A stretch of DNA of 64,000 nucleotides from Bacillota bacterium (GCA_017889635.1 JAGGAC010000002.1:1-64000); one strand, 5' to 3'; counted from the stretch's first letter, positions 17,469 to 26,453 are shown. Translations and numbers: made by a program. Notes: a model not told the origin generated them from the sequence alone.

Positions 17469-18152
17469 CTATTTTACTATAAGCGGCAGAAAAAACGGAG
17501 CTATTGCCGAAGTTAACACCCCGGCAAGCGCCATCGCCATTCCGGCCATCGCGCCCTGTTGCTCGCCTTCCATAAGCGCCATCGCTGTTCCCTGCCCGTG
17601 AGAAACGGTGCCCAAAGACAAACCACGCGCCACTGGATCAGTGATTTTTAGCCAAGTTAATAAATCTCTGCCCAAAACCGAGCCAAAGGTGCCTGTGGCA
17701 ACAACAAACGCCGCCGCAAGTGCCGGATTGCCTCCCGCAATTCTGGAAATCTCCACCGCAAATGGAATGGTAACCGATTTTGACGCAATAGAGATAATTA
17801 CCTCCCTAGGCAATCCACCACACATTGTAATCGCCACTGCGGTAACCACAGAAACAAGCGAACCGGCACTAATCCCCACCACTATAGCCAAGCCATACTT
17901 TTTAAGAAGCGGCCGGTTTTTATATAATGGTACCGCCAGAGCCACCGTCGCCGGCCCCAATAAAAAAGTCATAATATCACCGCCGATGGCGTAAGTTTCG
18001 TAAGGTATGCCCAAAGTCACCAACGTAATAATGACAATTGCCGTACTAATAATAACAATATTCAATAGCGGACTGCCGAAACGCAAAAACAAATAACGGC
18101 TGAACCAGTAGGCCGCAATAGTAAGAACAATGGTAAAGAATATTACTAACAA
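17469..18152 (-). CDS. lrgB: LrgB/CidB family membrane protein
   Basis: Partner of LrgA in a membrane system linked to murein-hydrolase control and, in several bacteria and plastids, to export of pyruvate or glycolate. The 227 residues form about seven helices with family motifs LLGPATVALAVPLY, SKSVTIPFAVEIS, GTFGSVLGRDLL and GTVSHGQGTAMAL. The start is TTG behind AGGGGGGA and overlaps the lrgA stop by 7 bp, so the two are translationally coupled. Confidence 0.93.
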   Translation of the reverse strand: MLVIFFTIVLTIAAYWFSRYLFLRFGSPLLNIVIISTAIVIITLVTLGIPYETYAIGGDIMTFLLGPATVALAVPLYKNRPLLKKYGLAIVVGISAGSLVSVVTAVAITMCGGLPREVIISIASKSVTIPFAVEISRIAGGNPALAAAFVVATGTFGSVLGRDLLTWLKITDPVARGLSLGTVSHGQGTAMALMEGEQQGAMAGMAMALAGVLTSAIAPFFLPLIVK

Positions 18153-18514
18153 CTTTTATCCCCCCTATGGATTAACTGAACTACATATCCAACCACAAAA
18201 AAAGGAATGACCGCACCTAATACAATTGCTAGAGCTAATATAAGGCCATAATTATAAAAAACTTCGCCCCAATTCATTAACCCTACGGCGTAAGGCACAA
18301 AAAAGAATAGCATATGTTTGAGTAATAGGCTGGCCCCGTCTTCTACATACTCAAGCTTTATCAGCCCGCTAAATAATAGCCCAAATAATAAAGCCATTCC
18401 GATTACATTTCCCGGGATCTTTATGCCTGTTAATAACGTAATCTGATTACCAAGCCAGTAAATTATCCATAACAGGATAATCTGACCCACTACTTTTAAA
18501 ACTTTCACCAACAC
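18146..18514 (-). CDS. lrgA: LrgA/CidA family holin-like membrane protein
   Basis: A small four-helix membrane protein acting with LrgB. Motifs IPGNVIGMALLFGLLFSG and LLLKHMLFFFVPYAVGLMNW are typical. The frame opens at a GTG at 18550, but the strong GAGGAGG lies after that codon and just before codons 13-15 (GTG, TTG, GTG). Starting at 18514 gives a normal LrgA length of about 122. A perfect 20-bp palindrome lies just upstream. Confidence 0.9.
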   Translation of the reverse strand: MLVKVLKVVGQIILLWIIYWLGNQITLLTGIKIPGNVIGMALLFGLLFSGLIKLEYVEDGASLLLKHMLFFFVPYAVGLMNWGEVFYNYGLILALAIVLGAVIPFFVVGYVVQLIHRGDKSC

Positions 18515-18569
18515 TTTCTCCTCCTCATCCCCGAACATGATCTGTCCCACTTAGCAATTAGACGCCGCA

Positions 18570-18589
18570 TTTCGCTATATATAGCGAAA
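18570..18589. promoter_or_regulatory. perfect 20-bp palindrome upstream of lrgAB
   Basis: TTTCGCTATA is followed directly by its reverse complement, between the glgA terminator and lrgA. Probably an operator for a dimeric regulator of lrgAB. It could also prolong the glgA terminator region. No cognate regulator is adjacent. Confidence 0.45.
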
Positions 18590-18633
18590 AATGCCGTCGC
18601 TGAGTTTACACTGTAAAGCTCGCGAACGGCATT
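18590..18633 (-). terminator. rho-independent terminator after glgA
   Basis: Long imperfect stem pairing AATGCCGT with ACGGCATT and inner TTTACA with TGTAAA, followed on the minus strand by TTTTT. It lies 23 nt after the glgA stop codon. Confidence 0.7.
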
Positions 18634-18656
18634 ATGTCCCACAAATTTTAAGCCAG

Positions 18657-20201
18657 CTAAATTTGTACTTCACTTAAACTAGCTTGCACAGTCATTTCCT
18701 CAGGAGACAACGTCATTGCCGCCAACTTACTCCAGTCGGCTAAAGCAATGTCTTCCTTTTCATCTTTTGCAAGCAGCCGGCCATACATATCCAAATACTT
18801 TTCCGCCGACCGCCGCCAACTATAATCAGCCGCCATACCATTTTGGACAATCTTCCGCCACACCGACTGATCATTAAAAAGAGACAAGGCTTTTTCAATA
18901 GTATACAACATATCATGAGCATTGTAAGCAGTAAAACTAAAACCATTCCCTAGTCCAGTCTCTTCACTAAACGGCTGAACAGTTTCTTTCAGCCCGCCTG
19001 TCGCACGTACAATAGGGACAGCACCATACCGCATTGCAATTAACTGGCTGATTCCGCAAGGCTCAAACAAGGATGGCATCAGATAAATGTCAGCCCCGGC
19101 ATAAAGCTGATGGGCAAAAGCCTCGTCAAAAAAAATATTAGCGGAAATTTTATCAGGATAGCGGCTCATCGCCCACCGGACCATATCCTCATAATACGCC
19201 TCACCGGTACCTAGAATAACCAGTTCCATATTAAGCGCCATCAATTCTTCCAGCACTCCGGCAATAAGATCAAGCCCCTTAGCAGCTACCAGTCTGGAAG
19301 CAATACCAACCACCGGGATCTTAGGATCAACCGGCAAGTTCAGCCGTTCCTGCAGCCTAAGCTTATTTTCCGCTTTTCGTTCAATAGAAGCCCAGCTATA
19401 TGGCGAAATAATATAGTCATCATGCTCCGGGTCATAATATGTATCATCAATACCATTCAGAATACCATATACATCGGCCTGACGGCTCCGTAAAACACCG
19501 TCAAGCTGCTTGCCACCCTCATAGGTCGTAATTTCCCACGCATAGGTCTCACTTACAGTAGTAATGGCATCAGCAAAAACAATTCCGGCCTTCAAAAAAT
19601 TCGCGGCCCCATAGAATTCAAGTCTTTCGCCAGTAAAATAATAATCTTCACTTAACCCAAGGATATCCCCAACCACTTCCCGATCAAAAATCCCCTGGTA
19701 CTGCAGGTTGTGGATAGTAGTAATGGTACGCAACCTCCTGTATTCCGGCAAATGGGAATAATGGGCCTTTAAGAGTACCGGCAACACAGCAGTCTGCCAG
19801 TCATGACAATGGATTATCTCCGGCGAAAAGTCAAGATATGGTAATAATTCCAGCACAGCGCGGCAAAAAAACGCAAATCGTTCCGCATCATCATAATAAC
19901 CATAATAACCGGGCCGCTTAAAATAATACTCATTGTCGACAAAATAGTACACCATGCCGTCCTGTTCCAGTTTTTGCAAGCCACAATGCTGCATACGCCA
20001 CCCGACATAAGTATGGGTATCATGAAGATGAACAATTTTTTCACGCCACTCGCCTGGAATGTCACCATACTTTGGCAAAATAACGCGGACATCTCCCCCC
20101 TGCCGATTTAGCTCCTTAGGCAACGATCCAGCTACTTCTCCCAGCCCACCGGTCTTTACAAACGGAATTGCCTCTGATGCAACAAACAAAACCGACCTCA
20201 T
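18657..20201 (-). CDS. glgA: glycogen (starch) synthase, GT5 family
   Basis: Extends alpha-1,4-glucan chains using ADP-glucose. The N-terminal KTGGLGEVAGSLP (K16 to P28) binds the donor. The C-terminal half has FEPCGISQLIAMRYGAVPIV and RATGGLKETV, the retaining-GT-B motif. At 514 residues it is slightly longer than E. coli GlgA because of an extended C-terminus. It stands alone: no glgB, glgC or glgP is in the window, and both sides have terminators. Confidence 0.95.
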   Translation of the reverse strand: MRSVLFVASEAIPFVKTGGLGEVAGSLPKELNRQGGDVRVILPKYGDIPGEWREKIVHLHDTHTYVGWRMQHCGLQKLEQDGMVYYFVDNEYYFKRPGYYGYYDDAERFAFFCRAVLELLPYLDFSPEIIHCHDWQTAVLPVLLKAHYSHLPEYRRLRTITTIHNLQYQGIFDREVVGDILGLSEDYYFTGERLEFYGAANFLKAGIVFADAITTVSETYAWEITTYEGGKQLDGVLRSRQADVYGILNGIDDTYYDPEHDDYIISPYSWASIERKAENKLRLQERLNLPVDPKIPVVGIASRLVAAKGLDLIAGVLEELMALNMELVILGTGEAYYEDMVRWAMSRYPDKISANIFFDEAFAHQLYAGADIYLMPSLFEPCGISQLIAMRYGAVPIVRATGGLKETVQPFSEETGLGNGFSFTAYNAHDMLYTIEKALSLFNDQSVWRKIVQNGMAADYSWRRSAEKYLDMYGRLLAKDEKEDIALADWSKLAAMTLSPEEMTVQASLSEVQI

Positions 20202-20340
20202 TATCTACATCCTTTCTAGTGCTCGCAACCGGGCACAACGCACCGGAAGACTTCTCCTAGTATTGCCATTTAAACGCTAGTTTTTACAAACATTTTAGCT
20301 TTCTTCATAATATATTAGTTATTTTTCGTATTGGAACCGG

Positions 20341-20379
20341 CAAAAGACGTCAAATCAGTCATTGAACTGATTTGACGTC
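20341..20379 (-). terminator. rho-independent terminator downstream of the 104-residue gene
   Basis: Perfect 14-bp stem (20346-20359/20366-20379), 6-nt loop, followed on the minus strand by TTTTG. Confidence 0.7.
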
Positions 20380-20407
20380 GCATAACCTGGTAATTTATCG
20401 GTAATAC

Positions 20408-20470
20408 AGAAGGCAGAAATGTTTTTAAAACTACACCAACTTTGTAGCTTTAAAAACATTTCTGCCTTCT
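20408..20470. repeat. long perfect inverted repeat
   Basis: Perfect 22-bp arms (20408-20429 and 20449-20470) with a further 5-bp inner stem. No T run follows on either strand. It lies in the 320-bp gap between glgA and the next gene upstream, beside a normal terminator. It may be a second transcription-stop or RNA-stabilising hairpin. Nothing else is seen in this gap beyond the glgA promoter region. Confidence 0.7.
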
Positions 20471-20521
20471 GCCGGTTCTATTACATTGCACAATATAATG
20501 GTTTACCAATACCGCCAACAG

Positions 20522-20836
20522 TTATTTTCCCCTTTCGCCATCAACATCAAGCCAGCTTCTCTTATCTGCCAATACTATCTCTATCGGCTTATTTTTCTTT
20601 TCTCCCCCCAGCCATGTCGCAGCCTCATCATGGCTTTCGGAATTTACTATGTTCCTATTTTGCATCGCCTTAGAATCAACTGGCACTGACAAGAAAGCAA
20701 ACTTATCCGTAATGCTTAGCGATTCATTCATAGAGTCTGCTGCATACACGATTGCTGCGACAGGGGCGATCATGATCATAAAAGTAGTAGTTAAGCTTAA
20801 AATCCAATGAGTTAAATATCTTAACACTTTCTTCAT
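20522..20836 (-). CDS. small membrane-anchored or secreted protein, unknown
   Basis: I do not recognise this 104-residue protein. An N-terminal Lys-Lys start is followed by a long hydrophobic stretch (ILSLTTTFMIMIAPVAAIVY) ending in a possible signal-peptidase site after VYAA. A polar tail of about 65 residues follows, without Cys. AGGAGG lies 6 nt before the chosen ATG; an in-frame ATG two codons earlier is too close to it. The gene follows the histidine kinase gene by about 130 nt on the same strand, so it might belong to that regulon. Confidence 0.6.
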   Translation of the reverse strand: MKKVLRYLTHWILSLTTTFMIMIAPVAAIVYAADSMNESLSITDKFAFLSVPVDSKAMQNRNIVNSESHDEAATWLGGEKKNKPIEIVLADKRSWLDVDGERGK

Positions 20837-20969
20837 GGTCATCCTCCTTTCTCTAGTTTACATATTTAGTTTCCATGATGCATCTTTATTATGCCGGAAA
20901 ACTTTTAAATTTCTTTTAAAAAACGCTACAACTGGCACAGAAATAATTGCCAAAACTGCTTTAAAGCTC

Positions 20970-22229
20970 TCAACTTCTGTTCATCGGAAGATAGATGGTA
21001 AACCGGGACCCTTTTCCGGGTTCGCTTTCCACGACAATTTTTCCCTTATGTTTTTCAACAATCCATTTAGCTATCGCCAGCCCCAGCCCTGTACCACCGC
21101 TTTCTCGGGATCTCGCCTTGTCGCCGCGGAAAAAGCGATCAAATATTTTCGGCAAATGCTCTGGCACTATTCCAGAGCCCGTATCTTCAACGCTGATTAG
21201 AATACTCTTATCAGCCCTTGAGCAATAAATTCTGATTTGTCCGCCTTGAGACGTATATTTAAAGGCATTGTCCAACAGAATTACAACCAATTGATGAAGC
21301 CGTTCTTTATCTGCTAAGAGTTCTAAATTTGGATTAGCCATTACATTAAGACTAATACCCTTTATTTCTTCCATTGGCCGAAATCGAGCGACAGCCTCGG
21401 CAATAATTTTGCTTATATTAACCGGTTCAAGATGCAGTTCAGCCTTATTAGCATCTGTTCTAGCCAAGGTTAGAAGATTAGCGATAAGCTTGGTCATTCG
21501 CGTTGATTCTTCGATTATCGTGTCGATCCGATTGCGTTCTTGCTCGATGGTGCGTTCCGGATGCCGCAGCATTAATTCGGCATTACTATAAATCCCCGTA
21601 ATCGGAGACCGAAGTTCATGTGACGCATCAGAAACAAACTGCTGCTGTCTTAACCAGGCCGCCTGAATTGGAATCATTGCCCGTTTAGCCAATAAATATC
21701 CGGCAATGATTATCGCAAACATACTAACTAAAGTGCCAACAACGGTAATAACAAGAAAGCTTCTTAACAACTCTACTTCCGGATCAACCACACTTATGGC
21801 AATCACCGCCTGAACTAACATTTCTCCATCCACATTATAAATATTGTCTGCATAACAATAAGGTACGTTTGCCATACGAAAAGTGTGACCATCATATTCT
21901 CTGGTCTCAACCGTTCCGGCGTTTACTGTTGCAGCAATTTTTTCGAGATTTTCCAGCTCTGCAGGCTGAAAGTGAATGGGATTGAGAATCCGTCCATCGG
22001 TGCCGCGCAGCAATATAAAAATTCGAGGATCGAACAGCGGCCGCCCACTTGGTACAATTCGCCCATTTACAAGTCGTATCGATTTCGCCTGAGACAGCAT
22101 AACCCCATCAATTCTGTTGAACAATCGCGAGTATAGATAGCTATATAGTATTGCCATGAAGATTATAAAAATCAAAAGAAAAACAAGTGAATTAAGGACA
22201 GTCAGCTTACGCCTAGTGTTTAGAAACAT
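20970..22229 (-). CDS. sensor histidine kinase
   Basis: Membrane sensor of a two-component pair. Residues 1-30 contain the first membrane helix, 40-155 an extracytoplasmic domain, about 157-182 the second helix, then a HisKA dimerisation domain with phospho-acceptor H204 (SDASHELRSPI). The HATPase domain shows LLDNAFKY (N box), VEDTGSGIVPEH (G1) and GGTGLGLAIAKWIVE (G2). Its ATG overlaps the response-regulator stop (TAATG). The signal is unknown; the layout resembles EnvZ/PhoR-class kinases. Confidence 0.95.
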   Translation of the reverse strand: MFLNTRRKLTVLNSLVFLLIFIIFMAILYSYLYSRLFNRIDGVMLSQAKSIRLVNGRIVPSGRPLFDPRIFILLRGTDGRILNPIHFQPAELENLEKIAATVNAGTVETREYDGHTFRMANVPYCYADNIYNVDGEMLVQAVIAISVVDPEVELLRSFLVITVVGTLVSMFAIIIAGYLLAKRAMIPIQAAWLRQQQFVSDASHELRSPITGIYSNAELMLRHPERTIEQERNRIDTIIEESTRMTKLIANLLTLARTDANKAELHLEPVNISKIIAEAVARFRPMEEIKGISLNVMANPNLELLADKERLHQLVVILLDNAFKYTSQGGQIRIYCSRADKSILISVEDTGSGIVPEHLPKIFDRFFRGDKARSRESGGTGLGLAIAKWIVEKHKGKIVVESEPGKGSRFTIYLPMNRS

Positions 22230-22906
22230 TATAACCTCTCCTTAAGCATAAAACCGGTCCCTCGCACAGTATGAATTAGCTTGTCTAATCCTCGCGGCGC
22301 AAGTTTCTTCCTTAAATAATGGATATATACATCAACACTGCTAGCCGTAGTATCAGAATCAAAGCCCCAAATCCTGTCAAACAGTTGTTCCCTTGTGACA
22401 ACCTGTTCTTTGTTCAACATCAGAAATTCCAGAACCTCATATTCCTTGGTGCTTAGTCCCAGCGGCTCATCAGCAATAAACCCATCACGTTCCTTACTGT
22501 TTAACAAAATACCCCCATAACTTAATCGGCCTCTTGTAACAAGGTTTCCTTTGCGCCGCAATACCGCCTTGATTCTCGCTAACAATTCCCTCATCGCATA
22601 AGGCTTTACTAAATAATCGTCGGCCCCTGCTTCAAGACCGGCAACACGATCATCCACACTATCCACAGCCGTAAGCAGTAATATCGGAGTAGTTGAACCG
22701 CTAGCTCTTAATCTTTTTATAATCTCTAACCCGCTGATCCCAGGTAACATAACATCCAATACTAGCATGTCATGGATTCCCTGCTGTGCCGCGAATAGTC
22801 CGTCATCACCATTTGATACCGCATCAACAACATACTCTTCCTCTATTAATAGTGAAACAAGAGCTTCTCTTACCACCTTGTCATCTTCCACAACCAGAAT
22901 TCTCAT
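22229..22906 (-). CDS. OmpR/PhoB-family response regulator
   Basis: DNA-binding partner of the kinase encoded next. The receiver domain has the acidic pair near E7-D9, phospho-acceptor D51 (LVLDVMLPG) and the switch Lys in YLVKPYAMREL. A winged-helix effector follows (TKEYEVLEFLMLNKEQVVTR, RGTGFMLKERL). AGGAGG precedes the ATG. It is the first gene of the pair and is divergent from the secreted CAP-domain gene, a plausible target. Confidence 0.95.
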   Translation of the reverse strand: MRILVVEDDKVVREALVSLLIEEEYVVDAVSNGDDGLFAAQQGIHDMLVLDVMLPGISGLEIIKRLRASGSTTPILLLTAVDSVDDRVAGLEAGADDYLVKPYAMRELLARIKAVLRRKGNLVTRGRLSYGGILLNSKERDGFIADEPLGLSTKEYEVLEFLMLNKEQVVTREQLFDRIWGFDSDTTASSVDVYIHYLRKKLAPRGLDKLIHTVRGTGFMLKERL

Positions 22907-23168
22907 TTACAGCAGCCTCCTGTTTAAGCCTCAGCGATTAGTATGATATAATGCCAAGTCATAAATTCCATACCTACCGATATTCCGCGCTCCAATAAGC
23001 ACTTAATACTCAGTAACACATTTTCCCTTCTCTCCTAACCCCCGCTTATTGCCTGAACCAGTTAACATGACAAAACCTGCCATACCTAAACTTGCAGGAT
23101 ATTTTACGAAAAAAGCAAATATTTATAGCGTATTCAAGTTAACATAAAACAAAAAGGTAGGTGCTAAC

Positions 23169-23837
23169 ATGATACAGCGCTCAATAAAAAAATCACTAGT
23201 TACCGGCATCATCGCCCTTGCAGTTCTCAGCACATCAATTGTTACCGCCGCTGCTGCAACTCCTGTTTACTATTCTGCTAACTATTCAGTTAAACAACTT
23301 ACCACCAGCAACGGCGGAACTGTCCGAATCAGATACATTATTCCGCGTTTCCGTTATAACGGACAGACTGTCACTTATACCACGCCAAAGCAAACTTCAG
23401 GTTCAACCGGTACTTCGAATTCAACCACCCAACCCCAGACCGGCAGCACAAACTACACTTCTGAAGAACAACAAGCTCTCGCACTCCTTAACGCCGATCG
23501 GGCAGCAAATGGTCTGCCGGCATTAAAACTCAACTCTCAGTTAACAGCTTTAGCAGAAAGCTATGTAAAAGACATGATTAGCCGGGGCTTTTTTGCCCAT
23601 AACAACCCCGAAGGCCTATCACCATTTGATCGGATGCGTCAGGCTGGTATAAGTTATCGGTATGCCGGCGAAAACCTGGCCATAAACGCAAGCGTTACCG
23701 GAGCTGAATCAGCATTAATGAATAGTTCAGGCCATCGCGCCAACATTCTAAATGCCAACTACACTCAAGTAGGTATTGGCGTAGCACGCAGCAGCAGCGG
23801 CATGGTGTACGTTGCTCAAGAGTTTATCGGCCTGTAA
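23169..23837 (+). CDS. secreted CAP/SCP-domain protein (YkwD-like)
   Basis: An exported protein of the cysteine-rich secretory/PR-1 superfamily. A signal peptide covers roughly residues 1-30 (IIALAVLSTSIVTAAAATP). A low-complexity Thr/Ser/Gln linker of about 30 residues follows, then a CAP domain from about 96 to the end (LNADRAANGLPALKLN, FFAHNNPEGLSPFDRM, AGENLA, SSGHRANILNANYTQVGIGV). Spore-coat and wall-associated members are common in spore formers, but biochemical function is unclear. The ATG has AGGTAGGTG upstream. It is divergent from the two-component operon across about 260 bp. Confidence 0.92.
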   Translation: MIQRSIKKSLVTGIIALAVLSTSIVTAAAATPVYYSANYSVKQLTTSNGGTVRIRYIIPRFRYNGQTVTYTTPKQTSGSTGTSNSTTQPQTGSTNYTSEEQQALALLNADRAANGLPALKLNSQLTALAESYVKDMISRGFFAHNNPEGLSPFDRMRQAGISYRYAGENLAINASVTGAESALMNSSGHRANILNANYTQVGIGVARSSSGMVYVAQEFIGL

Positions 23838-23886
23838 AAAGACTTTCCCCTATATCGTTGCAGTCATAACCCCCAGAGGTGATATG

Positions 23887-24108
23887 ATGCCGCTGAAAGT
23901 TTTCACCTTTGCTTTAAAGTTACTGTTCAATAAGCAGCTGATCACTGCCATCAATATTTTGGCTAACCTCAGCGCCAATAAAGTTTTCATTTCACTAATA
24001 AAATACCACAATTGGCACCGGAAACTCCTTATACGTAATGGTATAAGTTTAATCGCTCGAATCGCCATGAACCCTTGGTGCCGGTTGGTATACTGGCGGG
24101 TAAAATGA
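23887..24108 (+). CDS. possible small basic protein
   Basis: A 73-codon frame starting MPLKVFTFALKL, with an unusually good Shine-Dalgarno (GAGGTGAT) 7 nt ahead of the second of two ATGs. It is rich in Lys, Arg, Leu and Ile, has no recognisable domain, and ends just before a terminator that could serve it. A reading frame on the opposite strand covers the same bases. It may be only a chance frame in the trailer of the CAP gene. Confidence 0.3.
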   Translation: MPLKVFTFALKLLFNKQLITAINILANLSANKVFISLIKYHNWHRKLLIRNGISLIARIAMNPWCRLVYWRVK

Positions 24109-24117
24109 TTATTATTT

Positions 24118-24169
24118 AAAAAGCTTAGTCAGAAGGGTTTTGTTTGACCTTCTTCTGACTAAGCTTTTT
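24118..24169. terminator. bidirectional terminator hairpin
   Basis: Eighteen-bp arms (24118-24135/24152-24169) flanked by A and T runs, between the plus-strand CAP region and the minus-strand redox operon. Confidence 0.85.
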
Positions 24170-24176
24170 CTCTGAC

Positions 24177-24632
24177 CTACTCGCGGCACAGCACGACCCG
24201 TACAGCCATCCGCTCCTTTAATTTATAGCTTCCCGCTAACGAAATAACCTCGGGATTATAGGAAGTAAGTTCCGCCACATTCGTTTTGGTATCAAGATTG
24301 ATATGAAAATCCTTGTTACTATTACCGAAGCAAGCAATATCTTCGCTAATCTTCTCTGGTAACGCCCCAAGCGGCTCCCAGTCTATCTGAATAAACCCGT
24401 CTTTCTTTTGGCCAACGAGCGTATCAAATACTGGCCGGTGAATCAAGGTGCGATACGAACCGTGATCAATTGTTTGCACTACTTCACCGCCAGTGTACCA
24501 TGGCGATACTTTTACCCCAGTAGCATTAACAAGTTTTGCCGCCAGAAAAGTTCCGCCCATCAGCGCAGCCAGTGCGACAAAAGTCATCAAGACTGCAACC
24601 ATATAGGCAAAAGCCCCCTTTAACCGTATCAT
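24177..24632 (-). CDS. membrane-anchored protein of unknown function in a redox operon
   Basis: I do not recognise this 151-residue protein. It has one N-terminal membrane helix (about 8-34) and an exported domain of about 115 residues with a single Cys near the C-terminus and another mid-chain. GGAGG lies upstream of the ATG, 13 nt after the stop of the NapH-like gene. Position as the last gene of a three-gene operon suggests an extracytoplasmic partner of that redox system. Confidence 0.7.
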   Translation of the reverse strand: MIRLKGAFAYMVAVLMTFVALAALMGGTFLAAKLVNATGVKVSPWYTGGEVVQTIDHGSYRTLIHRPVFDTLVGQKKDGFIQIDWEPLGALPEKISEDIACFGNSNKDFHINLDTKTNVAELTSYNPEVISLAGSYKLKERMAVRVVLCRE

Positions 24633-24645
24633 CTCTTTCCCTCCC

Positions 24646-25821
24646 TCAAAACATGCTGCCGGTAGTTACTAACTTCAGCACTCGTACCATAGCTCCGTAA
24701 ACCATCCCGCCACCAACGGCGGTGGCAAAGATAAACGCCGGGTATAAAAACAATAATCTGGCACTCTCTGCACTTGCCGACACCGAAGTTCCCTTAATAT
24801 GAAATCTTATCGCTTGCCTGGGGCAGATATCCACGCACTTGCCGCACTTAGTGCAGGAAAGTAGCGTCTTACCCTCCCGGATACTTGCTTCATCCAACGA
24901 AAACGTAGGGCAACCTTTGCTGCACCTATTACAGTCCACACACTTTTCCCTGTCGATGCGGATATCAAAAATGTTGAATTTATTTGTAACCGACTGAAAT
25001 GCGGCAAAAGGACAAAACAGCCCACACTGAATACGGCGACCGGTAATAATCGGCAGAACAACTACCAGGGCAAGAAATAACGTTACAAATATAACGGTTT
25101 GAATAAGAGTTTTAAATGAAGTTATTGCTCCAAACTCAGTAACAGTCTTAAACGGACACAGCCACTCGCAATAGGTCGGCGACAGCGTCAGTGCTGAGGT
25201 CAGTACTATCCCCAGCAGCACCGCCCAAGGCAAGTAGGTCCACTTAGTATCAATATCACTAATAACAGGTTTCTTGCAGAGACGGGAAAATCCCTCATCC
25301 AGCCCGCCATAAAAACACACCCAACTGCACCAGCCGCGGCCAAGCGCCACCGACGCTCCCAGCCACAACACCACCATGCCGGCGATACTGGCAAACCGGT
25401 TTAAAAGTGTTCCCGGAAATATAATTGTTTTAGTTAAAGCAGCTGGAATAATAACCATCGGAATAACCAAGTGACAAAAAGGAGTATCACCGTCAATAAT
25501 GTTAGCCTCATTTAGCACCATACTGCCCCGAACTTCAAGCAGGTTAGCACCAAATGAAATTATAAAAGCAAACGCTGCCGTAATAAAAAAAACTGACCGA
25601 TAACGGTGCACTTTTCCGGTGTAAAGCATGAGAAAAAACAGGCCATTACAAAATATATATGTCAGACCAAGCGCAATTCTTTGCAACGGTTCTGTCGGAA
25701 AGCTCCCATGCGAAAGCATCATAGCCGAAAGAAGCAGCATTGGTATTGTACAAAGCAGCGCTTTTAATGGCTGAAATGCTGCGGGCGCAGGTAAAACTCG
25801 GTTCATCAAACCATTACTCAT
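24646..25821 (-). CDS. NapH/NosR-like membrane iron-sulfur protein
   Basis: A polytopic membrane protein (391 residues, about six helices) with the paired Cys motifs of the NapH/NosR/CcoG group on membrane loops (RGWCSWVCFYGGLD, CEWLCPFKT, GLFCPFAAFQS) and two C-terminal [4Fe-4S] ferredoxin motifs (CVDCNRCSKGCPTF, CTKCGKCVDICP). Such proteins pass electrons between the quinone pool or cytosol and exported partners. Its start overlaps the upstream DsbD-like gene by 4 nt. No nap or nos catalytic gene is near, so the electron acceptor is unknown. Confidence 0.85.
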   Translation of the reverse strand: MSNGLMNRVLPAPAAFQPLKALLCTIPMLLLSAMMLSHGSFPTEPLQRIALGLTYIFCNGLFFLMLYTGKVHRYRSVFFITAAFAFIISFGANLLEVRGSMVLNEANIIDGDTPFCHLVIPMVIIPAALTKTIIFPGTLLNRFASIAGMVVLWLGASVALGRGWCSWVCFYGGLDEGFSRLCKKPVISDIDTKWTYLPWAVLLGIVLTSALTLSPTYCEWLCPFKTVTEFGAITSFKTLIQTVIFVTLFLALVVVLPIITGRRIQCGLFCPFAAFQSVTNKFNIFDIRIDREKCVDCNRCSKGCPTFSLDEASIREGKTLLSCTKCGKCVDICPRQAIRFHIKGTSVSASAESARLLFLYPAFIFATAVGGGMVYGAMVRVLKLVTTGSMF

Positions 25822-26453
25822 AAAAAATTCATTCCTCCTACAAACATGATAATGCCGGTATACAGGTAGTAGATGGCGGTAATAACCGCCGCCATCTTGC
25901 CGATGATCCGAAGCGTCGGCAAACCTTTAAACGCGCCAAGCAGCGGTGCCGGGATAAAATAAAGTGTCGTGCCTAAAAAAAAGCTGAAAAAAAACAGCAA
26001 ACTTTGACTAAGATTATTTAGCTCACAGGCACTGGCGAGCGCCAGGAGAAACGCTGGACACAGATTGAGTCCGGTAAAAAACCCTAGGCTAACCGCCATT
26101 AAGGCCGGCCATCTCCCCAGTATACGATTTACAGACGCATTAAATGACCGCCCAGCACAGGGTGCGCTATTGTTTCTCAAGCCGTAAAATGCCAAAGCCA
26201 TCGCCAAAACAATGTATACAAGGCCAAGCAGGCTCTCGTAGTCGACGTTTGGAATAATAACAAATTGATTAAGCGCCCAAGCTACTACAGCAAAAATAAG
26301 ATAACCGCAAAGCCTTCCGCCCAGAAATTGACAAAGAATAACGCCGCTTTGCCTGATGCCTTTTCCTTCGCCAAGTAAATAAGGAACAAGCGTCGGCGCA
26401 CAATAAGCCAGACATACCGCTCCAGTGGATAACCCTAACAAAAACCCCTGCAT
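25818..26453 (-). CDS. DsbD/CcdA-like membrane protein (TauE/SafE-annotated group)
   Basis: About six membrane helices in 211 residues. Two helices carry a Cys next to Pro (CLAYCAPTLVPYLL and LNLCPAFLLAL), the arrangement used by CcdA and the DsbD core to move reducing equivalents across the membrane. An in-frame TTG at 26477 lies before the GGAGAGG ribosome site, so the ATG at 26453 is taken as the start. Coupled by a 4-nt overlap to a NapH-like Fe-S protein, it may form an electron conduit to an exported thiol or metal centre. True sulfite export is less likely. Confidence 0.75.
   Translation of the reverse strand: MQGFLLGLSTGAVCLAYCAPTLVPYLLGEGKGIRQSGVILCQFLGGRLCGYLIFAVVAWALNQFVIIPNVDYESLLGLVYIVLAMALAFYGLRNNSAPCAGRSFNASVNRILGRWPALMAVSLGFFTGLNLCPAFLLALASACELNNLSQSLLFFFSFFLGTTLYFIPAPLLGAFKGLPTLRIIGKMAAVITAIYYLYTGIIMFVGGMNFL

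Noticed and set aside
23850-24068. 72-codon minus-strand frame beyond the CAP gene
   Set aside because: No ribosome site; it is opposite a weak plus-strand frame that has a better start signal.
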